Below the pieces are notes generated by a model. The model worked only from the letters and a program-made list of their open reading frames with translations. It was not told the DNA's origin and made no database searches. This document shows, piece after piece, positions 56,836 through 64,000 of a stretch of 64,000 nucleotides of DNA (positions within the stretch are counted from its first letter, which is position 1; each line of letters starts with the position of its first letter). Origin of the DNA: Pelobates cultripes (lineage: Eukaryota > Chordata > Amphibia > Anura > Pelobatidae). The DNA lies in the NCBI GenBank assembly GCA_933207985.1, contig OW240915.1:124304469-124368468 (forward strand), read 5' to 3'. Position numbers and translations under genes: made by a program.

Positions 56836-58398
56836 GGCCGGGCCGCCGGGCCGTCCGGACGCATTGTACAGGGGCTCCAGCATTGCCGGAGAAAAAAGGC
56901 ACAAAAAGCCGCCCCAGACCGCAAAGAAGTCGGATAACCCGACAATAACTGACAGGGGGCAACCTTAGCGCACCGTAGACGCCGGCACAACACAAGCCCG
57001 ACGGGCAATGGAGGGCAAGCCCGGCCTACACGCGGCAGAGCACCTGACCGCGGCCACAACACGCGGCTTGTGATTACAGAGGGCCGCGGACCCGAAACAC
57101 ATATGCTGGAGAGAAACCGCACGGACGGTCCCATCAGCACCCCCGGCCCGGGGCGCGGCCCTGCCCCCCCCCCCGGCCGGTGGGGGTTATCCCGGCCACA
57201 TGGCGGTGACCCATACCACGACGGGAGTCCTTGCGTGGGGAGTGCAATACCTGCCTACACTGGCTAAAGCTGTGTGTGCAGCAGCAAGCCAGCAGCAACT
57301 GTCAACTACACGGAGGGAGAGCCCGAGGAAGGGAGCACACAGACCCCGAATAAGCGGAGGCTGCTCACTGCATGAACAACGGAGGAACAGCCCGCCAGCA
57401 GATAAGGACGGACGGAAAGACGAGCACGGAAAAATCTACCTACATCTGAGTGGCAGCTTCTGTATGAGGCACGAGGGGCCCAGAAGGCTGCCGGCTCACG
57501 GACGGACACCCCAGACGACCTGCCCCCTGGTGACGATACTGGGCCCTGCATCTGGGTTTCTGGGTGGCCCGGAGAAGGATGTCCCTGGTGCAGCGAGCCC
57601 TGTGGGGCCAGAAGGCACTAAACCCCTCCGGTATACCGGTGGCCGTGAGGGAGGAGGCGCATCGCCTCTAAGTGTGAGGCCTGTACTGGGTGAGACGCGT
57701 GGGACCAGGTGTCACCGGGCAGCGCAAGTGATGCGGGGGAGGTGCAGGGGACAGCGGGTACTGGGACTTTTGTGGGGGGTCTCAGGGCCTGGCCTGGACC
57801 CCGAGTGCCCACGGCATCACGGAGCGCTCCGCAGGGGACTGAGTCCTGGAGGAGGACAGATGGACGACTGGCGTCCTAAAGGACCTCACCGACCCGTTCC
57901 AGTGGTGCCTGGTCCATGTGAACCAGAGGATTTGTTGGATGGGGTAATTTTTGGTGCCAAATACTTGGGTTCTACCCAGCTGCAATATGAGAAAAACCCA
58001 GCAACAAACACTCGGATGAGACAGGCCCAGGAGGCAGTGGACAGGGTGAAGGCACCAGAAGGGGAGTCTCAGCCGATGACCGAGGTTGATGTAATGGTGT
58101 CGACACAAAGAGTTAAAGTGCTGACTGCAGATTCTCAGGAAGCCTTGATGGATCACCCATTACAAACAATCTCATACACTGCCGATATTGGAAGTATTGT
58201 GGTTATTATGGCACGCAGGAAATCTCCCCGTAGCCAGGAGCAGCCCTCGGGCCAAAAGAGGTCACAAAGGATGCTGTGCCATGTCTTCCAGTCTGCTGAC
58301 GCTCAGATGATTGCCCAGGCCATTGGTCAAGCTTTTGGATTGGCCTATCAGAACTTCCTGCTTTCAGAAGGCGGGCAGCCAGTCACTTCAGAAGTTGA
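56836..58398 (+). other. GC-rich foreign block inside L1 ORF2
   Basis: This ~1.56-kb block is far richer in G+C and CpG than its surroundings, especially 56836-57900. It has L1 ORF2 on both sides in the opposite orientation. Its right third encodes an APBA3-like PTB domain. No poly-A, no terminal repeats and no convincing TSD mark its edges. At the right junction, L1 coding (TIRGLQRQL) runs to about 58399 and the APBA-like frame runs to about 58390. Confidence 0.75.
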
Positions 58399-58411
58399 TA
58401 ATTGCCTTTGA
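57200..58411 (+). pseudogene. APBA3-like: APBA3-like (Mint3) PTB-domain retrocopy fragment, open frame of 403 aa
   Basis: An open frame starts at ATG 57200. Residues ~1-235 are basic/Pro/Gly-rich and unrecognised. Residues ~238-390 match an X11/Mint-family PTB domain: [77 protein letters not shown]. Lack of the ~11-residue microexon insert after DRVK and the overall wording favour APBA3 over APBA1/2. PTB domains bind NPxY-type tails such as APP. The coding is continuous without introns, so it is retro-derived or a single exon. Both PDZ domains are missing. The start Met and expression are unproven. Confidence 0.65.
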
Positions 58412-58989
58412 AGACCACGTATCGTCTGGCATGACACCCTCAATGGGAGGTTACCAAATAAAAATATCAACTTGGGGAGGAGATAGAAGTTTACTGCTTC
58501 AATCCTTCCCAACCAAGAGAGTTCCAATCCCTTCCAGTTTTTTAAGGTGTTCCTAAATTGGATAGCAATGTCTGTATAATTAAGTTCTCCAATTTCTCTA
58601 TAGTCTAGCGATAGTTTTACTCCTAAATATTTTATATTCCTTGCTTCCCAGTCACATTTGAAGTCTATTTTGAGTTTGTCTACCTCAGATCCACTTAAAC
58701 CTTTTATCAGGATTTGTGTTTTCTTTATATTTATTTTATAACCTGAGTATTTACCATACACATTAATGAGCCGAAATACGGCTGGGATAGATCTAATAGG
58801 GTCTGCAAGGGTCAATAAGACATCATCTGCATAAAGTGCAATTTTATTCTCCATCCTATTCACTTTTAGCCCGCTGATGTCTTCATTCTGTCTAATCGCG
58901 GCTGCCAACGGCTCTATAGAAAGGATATATAGCAGGGGTGCCAAAGGGCATCCCTGTCGCGTCCCATTTCTAATTGGAAACCAATTTGA
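58399..58989 (-). pseudogene. L1 ORF2 reverse transcriptase, palm end and thumb
   Basis: It continues the ORF2 frame after an in-frame TAA at 58990-58992. Contains TRQGCPLAPLLYILSIEPLA, the catalytic NKIALYADDVLLTL (YADD, about 58820-58850), KINIKKTQIL, and IKYLGVKLSLD. It ends abruptly at the foreign block. Confidence 0.85.
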
Positions 58990-60939
58990 TTAGAACATAT
59001 ATCCTGATACTTTAGCTTGAGGGTCTTTATATAATGCCATTGTGCACTCCTTGAAGAAACCCTCGATGCCGAAGGCCCTCAGTACTTCCTCCAAATACTT
59101 CCAGTTAACCCGATCGAATGCCTTCTCGGCATCGAGGGTAACCATAGCAAAGGGAGACGAACTTTGGTTCGCATGATATAAGACATTCAATAATTTCCTA
59201 ATGTTATCAGATGTGCCCCTACCCTCTACAAATCCGGTCTGATCTAAATGTACTATATTAGGTATGTTTTGTTTAAGTCTATCAGCCAGAATTCTGGAGT
59301 AAACTTTGATATCCAAATTGATAAGAGAGATTGGTCTGTAATTCGAAATGTATGTTGGATCCTTATCTATCTTAGGAATTGGTATTATAGAAGCCTGGAG
59401 TAGTTCTGTTGGGATGGCTTTATGATTAGCAAAGTCTTCAAATGTTCTTAATATATATGGTGAAATTATATCACTTAATTTTTTATAAAAAATTGAGGAA
59501 AAGCCATCTGGGCCTGGTGCTTTGCCTGCTGTTAATGCTTTAATAGTATTGCTAATCTCCTGAATGGAAAATGGGGCATTTAATTGACTTAATTTCTCCA
59601 TCGATATTTTTGGTAAGCTCAATTTATCCAGAAACTGTTTTGTTTCGCCCTCAGGTGGCTCATTATATTTTATATTATACAGGCTTTTATAATAGTCTTC
59701 AAATGCTTTAGCTATTTGAGTTGGAGAGAGCATTTTTTTACTTCCGACTGTTATATAGTTTATAGATTGTAGTTTATTTTTATTTTTTAATTTGTTTGAG
59801 AGATTTTTCCCTGTTTTATTATTTCCATAATACCATCTCTGTTTTAAGATTAACATGGCTTTATTAATCTTTTCTTGGGTTCTTACTAATATTCTTTCCC
59901 TGATCTCTTTAATAAGCTCCAAGATTTTATAGTCAATGGTGAGTTTATGTAAGCGTTCTTGTTTTGCCAGATCAATATAAAGCTCGTTAAGCTCCTTTCC
60001 TTTCTTTTTTTTTATAGTGGCACCCAATTTTATGAGACATCCTCTCATATATGATTTAAAAGTACACCATAACATGGCGTTAGAGACATCCCCTGTATCA
60101 TTGATTTCGAAGAATTCTCTAGTCTGAGTGCGCAGTTCTTCTACATTAATTTCTGATTTTAATAAATTTTCATTTAGTCTCCATTTATCTCTACACTTAT
60201 ATTCAGCATTATTTTTTATAACTAAGCTTACAGGTGCATGGTCGGACCATGTTATCGGTCCAATTGTCACCTTCTTGACTCGCTCCAAAGTTTCCGATTT
60301 AACCAAAAAATAATCAATTCTGGTATATGTCTGATGGACACTTGAAAAGAACGTATAGTCTCTCGCTTCTGGACTATACGTTCTCCAGGCATCATATAAA
60401 CAATTTTTTGCCAGAAAAGTCTGCATCATTGATAGACCTGTTCTTTGCTTGCCGTCTATATGAACAGGCTTAGTTCTGTTCCTATCTATTTTATTATCTA
60501 TAGTGCAATTAAAGTCCCCACCGATAATTAGGCTGCCAGACGATACGCGGTCAATCTTTTGCATCAGATTTCCCAAAAATCTGTATGGAGATTGGTTTGG
60601 AGCATAAACATTTACTAAAGTATACACAATATCGTTAATTCGAGCTATCACTATAAGGAACCTACCACCCGGGTCGGCCTCCTCATAGATCAGCTCATAT
60701 TTCAAACTACCTGAAAAAAAAATTGCCACCCCTCTTTTCTTATTCTTTCCTGCCAAATTAGATCTATGGACCACTGGGAATTTTTTGTAGTTCCATAGTT
60801 TAGGCATAGAGTTAGTCCAGTGTGTTTCTTGAACGAAACCAATATCTATTTTACTGTCAATCAGTAGTTTATATAAATAACCTCTTTTCTGACCTGAATT
60901 TAAGCCCCTTGCATTAATAGATAGTATGTTTAATGACAT
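58990..60939 (-). CDS. L1 ORF2 N-terminal: endonuclease and RT fingers (649 aa)
   Basis: The frame starts at MSLNILSINARGLNSG, the usual L1 endonuclease start. Motifs are VQETHW (catalytic Glu), IIGGDFNCTIDNKID (Asp/Asn) and WSDHAPVSL (Asp-His). RT follows: GKAPGPDGFSSIFYK, SNYRPISLINLDIKVYSRIL, DQTGFVEGRGTSDN and AMVTLDAEKAFDRVNW (catalytic Asp). It ends at a TAA (58990) that is the only stop before the downstream palm, in the same phase. Length to the stop is about half that of a whole ORF2. Confidence 0.9.
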   Translation of the reverse strand: MSLNILSINARGLNSGQKRGYLYKLLIDSKIDIGFVQETHWTNSMPKLWNYKKFPVVHRSNLAGKNKKRGVAIFFSGSLKYELIYEEADPGGRFLIVIARINDIVYTLVNVYAPNQSPYRFLGNLMQKIDRVSSGSLIIGGDFNCTIDNKIDRNRTKPVHIDGKQRTGLSMMQTFLAKNCLYDAWRTYSPEARDYTFFSSVHQTYTRIDYFLVKSETLERVKKVTIGPITWSDHAPVSLVIKNNAEYKCRDKWRLNENLLKSEINVEELRTQTREFFEINDTGDVSNAMLWCTFKSYMRGCLIKLGATIKKKKGKELNELYIDLAKQERLHKLTIDYKILELIKEIRERILVRTQEKINKAMLILKQRWYYGNNKTGKNLSNKLKNKNKLQSINYITVGSKKMLSPTQIAKAFEDYYKSLYNIKYNEPPEGETKQFLDKLSLPKISMEKLSQLNAPFSIQEISNTIKALTAGKAPGPDGFSSIFYKKLSDIISPYILRTFEDFANHKAIPTELLQASIIPIPKIDKDPTYISNYRPISLINLDIKVYSRILADRLKQNIPNIVHLDQTGFVEGRGTSDNIRKLLNVLYHANQSSSPFAMVTLDAEKAFDRVNWKYLEEVLRAFGIEGFFKECTMALYKDPQAKVSGYMF

Positions 60940-61884
60940 ACTACCGCAGCTCTTCCCACACCCTCTCCCCCTCTAGCCTCCCCTCAGATAGCATCCAACA
61001 CTCAAATCCATTCATACCTTCGCCAGTCGGCCCTATATATTTGGACCTCCTGGTGAAGCTCCAACTTTCTATTACTACATTCAATCCATAATATGAAGTT
61101 CTGTGTACAGTCTTCATATTTAACCCTGCTGCCGTCGCAGGACCCTGGACCAGAATAGTAGGCAATGTCAATGCCTTAACTCTGTAGGCAATTTATTCTT
61201 TATTATACTCCCTCTATCCTTCAACTTATTCTGCCCTTCTTTTCCCTTTCCCTTTCGATTCCTATTTTTAAAGGCGTTCCGATGTTCTTTCCCTTTATCC
61301 AACCCCAAGATCTATCTACTGGGTTCCCCTGCTACTGACTTTTATTTTATCTAGGACAACTCGACTATCCTCATGTTTTTATTCTCAAGTGATCCTTTTC
61401 CCTAGCTCTTGGATATAGTCTCCCTTCTCCTCCCTTACTTCCACCAATGTGCCAATTTCATACAAAATTTAATTAAACTTGTAGTTATTGTGAAACTCAC
61501 TTCATTCATTTCATTCACATAAGTTAGATAATGTATCCATACATATATATTGTGTTTTAAACTCATCTTCCCTATTCATTACTCTAGATGTAAATCTATA
61601 ATTATTTTCATTATATTCGTGTATAATTAACCCCTATAACATACCTAAAACAAATATACACCATTTCTACCCATGTCCAAAAATCTTATAAGTTATTTTC
61701 AATACTTCTATGTGTTATAAACCTCTTTTTGTTCAATTCATACTACTAAGTTATCTTATGTGTCATTATATCAATTTATCTATTATAACTATAGCTCTGT
61801 GGTTGCCCCTTTTAAACTTTGCCACTTCTATATAATGAGGAAAAAAAAAAATAAATAAAAAAGGAGGAGTTCAATTAGTTGAGA
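60940..61884 (-). other. L1 inter-ORF region
   Basis: About 945 bp between the ORF1 stop and the ORF2 start. It is AT-rich, with a purine run just before 61860 (plus-strand 'aaaaaaaaaataaataaaaaaggagg'). Only small open frames and no domain. Confidence 0.6.
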
Positions 61885-62805
61885 CTAAGGAATAATTTTC
61901 AAACTTATCATCTTCTGCTTTAGTGCCAAGTTGTCTCTGAAGATATATGTTTTATCTTTGAAGAAGACCATGATTGCCGTCGGGAACAGCCACTTGTATC
62001 TAATCTCCAAATTCCTAAGAATAAGCGTTTCTTCGGCAAAAGTTCTTCTTGCTTGTCTTGTCTCATAGGATAAGTCCTGATAAACTTTTAAATGTCTCCA
62101 TTCTTCAGTGTCTATGATCCCATTCCTTATCTTCTGCATTATTTGATTCTTCATCCAAAAACTAGCGAAACAAATCATAACATCTCTTGGATAGGACTTG
62201 TCGGTTCCATTTGATCTTGCCAATCTGTGGAATCTTTCAAATGTCTCAGGGCCCAGCGTCTGTCTGGATAGTATTTTTGAAAAGAAATTGTTCAAATACA
62301 AATATAAGTCTTCTTGTAGAATTGATTCCGGTATGCCTCTGACTCTTACGTTGTTTCTCCTTGAGCGATCCTCTAGATCAGTCAGCTTGATCTCAATATC
62401 CTGCAGTCTCTTCTCTAGCTGTATATTAGATGTTTTGATTTGTTCGTATTCCTCTTGTACTTTTTGTAATATGATTGCTTGATTTGAGAGTTTCTCAGAG
62501 AGAGTGGCAATTTCCAGTCTGATATCTTTAGAGTTGTTTTCAATATCCATTTGGATCTTTTTATGTAAATTGTCCAGCATTTGGGTTAAAAGTTGTTGCG
62601 TCAATCCCTGTGGGTTTTTTGACAGGTATGGTAAGTCATCCTCTAATATATTTGATAATTGATGTGCTGAAAGCTGAGCATTTTCTAAAGGCAGAGACTT
62701 TCGTTGCCTCTCTGGTTCTATACATGCAGCTTTGGGTGAATAAAATGAACCAATTGTTGCCTTCTTTTTCTCCATATTTTGGGCTCTCTCTTTTTTCTGA
62801 GCCAT
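61885..62805 (-). CDS. L1 ORF1 protein (306 aa)
   Basis: An intact frame with start MAQKKERAQNMEKKK. Residues ~60-150 are a coiled coil (ETI-like heptads: LSEKLSNQAIILQKVQEEYEQI, LEKRLQDIEIKLTDLEDRSR). An RRM/Transposase_22-type domain follows (NNVRVRGIPES, LARSNGTDKSYPRDVMICFA), then a C-terminal domain with Arg/Tyr-rich sequence to IIP. The protein would trimerise and coat L1 RNA. The reading frame is complete, unlike ORF2. Confidence 0.9.
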   Translation of the reverse strand: MAQKKERAQNMEKKKATIGSFYSPKAACIEPERQRKSLPLENAQLSAHQLSNILEDDLPYLSKNPQGLTQQLLTQMLDNLHKKIQMDIENNSKDIRLEIATLSEKLSNQAIILQKVQEEYEQIKTSNIQLEKRLQDIEIKLTDLEDRSRRNNVRVRGIPESILQEDLYLYLNNFFSKILSRQTLGPETFERFHRLARSNGTDKSYPRDVMICFASFWMKNQIMQKIRNGIIDTEEWRHLKVYQDLSYETRQARRTFAEETLILRNLEIRYKWLFPTAIMVFFKDKTYIFRDNLALKQKMISLKIIP

Positions 62806-63675
62806 ATGTAGTGCTAGAACACCTAGATTAAACTTTATGCTCCACTAAGAATGGCTGTGGAATTTAAATTACTTTTTCACAATTAACCCAAATCTCTCAT
62901 TTCCTCTTCACTGCAACGCCAGACAACTGTCTCTTTAAATTAACTCTTGTTTGTCAGGTATGATATAGAAATCAGTGAATAATAAGAGTATATTCAGTAA
63001 TCAATCTTCTATTTATAAGCATAAATACCTTCAGTCTGTAGATTTATATGCACAATATCAGCCCAAATCGTACTTGAAGTTTTCCCTTCCTCAGTGTATC
63101 AGCAGGCCCCAATACCTCTTGTTTGTCAGATATGGAATATGAATCAGTAGCAGGAAAATGCCTCAATGTATCTGCTTTTGTAACTTTGTATCCGCTTTAC
63201 AGCAGCTGCTCGGCCAGTTAACATACTCGTGGGAATCAATGGCAAATGTAACTGCTTTTGTAACTTTGTAGCTTTTGTAACTTTGTGTCTGCTTTACAGC
63301 AGCTGCTCAGCCAGTTAACATACACGTGGGAATCAATGGCAAATGATTGTCTCAGTGAATCAGCTTTGTAACTTATGTAGCAACTTTATAACAACTGTTC
63401 AGCCGATTGCCATACCGTGAGAGTCAAAAGGGGATATCGAATAAATACCCCCCTATATCAGCTTGTATCTCTATATCGGCTTTGTGGCAGCTTTTCAGCC
63501 GCTTCTCCTACTCGTGCCTCGCTGATTAAAAGCTTCAACGCCGTTCCGCCTGGCGTCCTTGCTACCTCGTTTGATTCGCCTGCATCATTGCCCCACTACC
63601 TGGTCCATGGAGACGCGCGGTCCTGGCGCTTACGTGCACGCCAACGTCACGTGCCGCCCGCCCATCCCCCACACC
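62806..63675 (-). promoter_or_regulatory. L1 5' UTR with tandem monomers
   Basis: Units containing 'tgcttttgtaactttgta', 'gctttacagcagctgctc', 'gccagttaacatac' and 'gtgggaatcaatggcaaatg' repeat at about 63153-63247 and 63248-63347, with a degenerate third to 63430. The outermost 5' end is GC-rich (63580-63670). Such monomers are promoter units in some L1 families. Confidence 0.7.
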
Positions 63676-63691
63676 CTATAAATCAACTTTT
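63676..63691. repeat. Right 16-bp TSD of the L1
   Basis: Exact match to 56112-56127, next to the L1 5' end. Confidence 0.9.
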
Positions 63692-64000
63692 GACTAACCA
63701 ACTATATCACATTCTAGTAACCTCATCTTTACAGTCAGTGGTTATGGTACAGTTAGTAAGTGGTTATAATACAGTTTTAAAGTCACAGATCAGTTAGTAA
63801 CAGTTATGGTATTATACATATAACAAAAAACAGCAATTGTTAGTAATTTTTACACAATGTCAGTGGTTATGGTACATGTCAGTAGTTATGGTACCGTGCG
63901 CTATTTTACAGTTATACACACAATTTACACTCCCACTAGACAGCAGAGCTCTAACTTTCTAGTAGGACATACAAATTAACCAATTCACCAACTACAATAT
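63692..64000. other. Pre-insertion flank, short repeats
   Basis: Continues the AT-rich DNA seen before 56112. Phrases 'cagtggttatggtac', 'agttagtaagtggttat' recur several times. No gene. Confidence 0.4.

Larger units (their letters stand above)
56128..63675 (-). mobile_element. L1-type LINE, full-length insertion with internal replacement
   Basis: In minus orientation: a 5' UTR with monomer repeats, ORF1 (62805-61885), a ~945-bp inter-ORF region, ORF2 (60939 onward), a 3' end with AATAAA-like signal and poly-A (T tracts at 56122-56176). A 16-bp TSD flanks it. ORF2 is disabled by an in-frame TAA and by a GC-rich, APBA3-related block at about 56836-58398 that replaces roughly 200-280 codons. 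Confidence 0.9.

Noticed and set aside
57306..58156. Minus-strand frames opposite the APBA3-like segment
   Set aside because: No domain match; shadows of the plus-strand PTB coding sequence.
1..64000. tRNA or rRNA genes
   Set aside because: No cloverleaf with A and B boxes or rRNA core sequence was recognised by eye; only a tRNA-complementary primer site was seen.

Overview
This window looks like transposon-dense, gene-poor DNA from an anuran (frog or toad). I infer this from the mixture of repeats: Ty3/Gypsy elements with TGTGAC-type LTRs, CR1/L2-like LINEs with an esterase ORF1, an L1-type LINE, Penelope-like elements with GIY-YIG endonuclease, gamma/epsilon-like endogenous retroviruses, many hAT-like elements with 8-bp target-site duplications (TSDs), and TTAA-flanked piggyBac-like MITEs. 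I see no intact single-copy host gene. The only host-gene homology is a short APBA3 (Mint3/X11-gamma)-like PTB domain embedded antisense inside the L1. I cannot fix the species.

Layout. 1-2735: Gypsy LTR pieces and a proline-rich internal ORF. 2740-8445: a decayed CR1/L2-type LINE (+), interrupted at 6483-7645 by an insert that has a perfect 15-bp TSD and a degenerate hammerhead-like motif. 8446-10050: AT-rich, nothing recognised. 10050-16843: Gypsy LTRs, a rearranged Gypsy gag/integrase remnant (-), and two TTAA MITEs, one of which holds an exact 100-bp inverted copy of the nearby Gypsy gag. 17529-18308: a small hAT-like element. 19341-20890: remnant of a Penelope-like element (PLE-A, +). 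20895-21918: tandem and dispersed repeats. 21942-44160: an ERV gag leader/matrix region (ERV-C, +) split by a 21.4-kb hAT-like insertion.

Inside that hAT lie, in nested order, another hAT, a piggyBac-like MITE, a large CA-rich minisatellite, a 12.1-kb provirus (ERV-A, -) with both LTRs, and a CR1 LINE inserted in the provirus gag. 44161-48360: a hAT-like end, a MITE fragment, and PLE-B (-) between ~765-bp inverted terminal repeats that carry hammerhead ribozyme motifs. 48361-54780: a second decayed ERV (ERV-B, -) interrupted by a third hAT and by a Gypsy solo LTR. 56128-63675: a TSD-flanked L1 (-) whose ORF2 is interrupted by a GC-rich block containing the APBA3-like sequence.

Most insertions can be dated relative to one another because their target duplications are still readable. 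The deepest chain is ERV-C gag, then hAT-1, then its minisatellite, then ERV-A, then CR1. Long open frames in the CA arrays are low-complexity artefacts and are not genes. All family names come from motif recognition by eye. No database search was possible.
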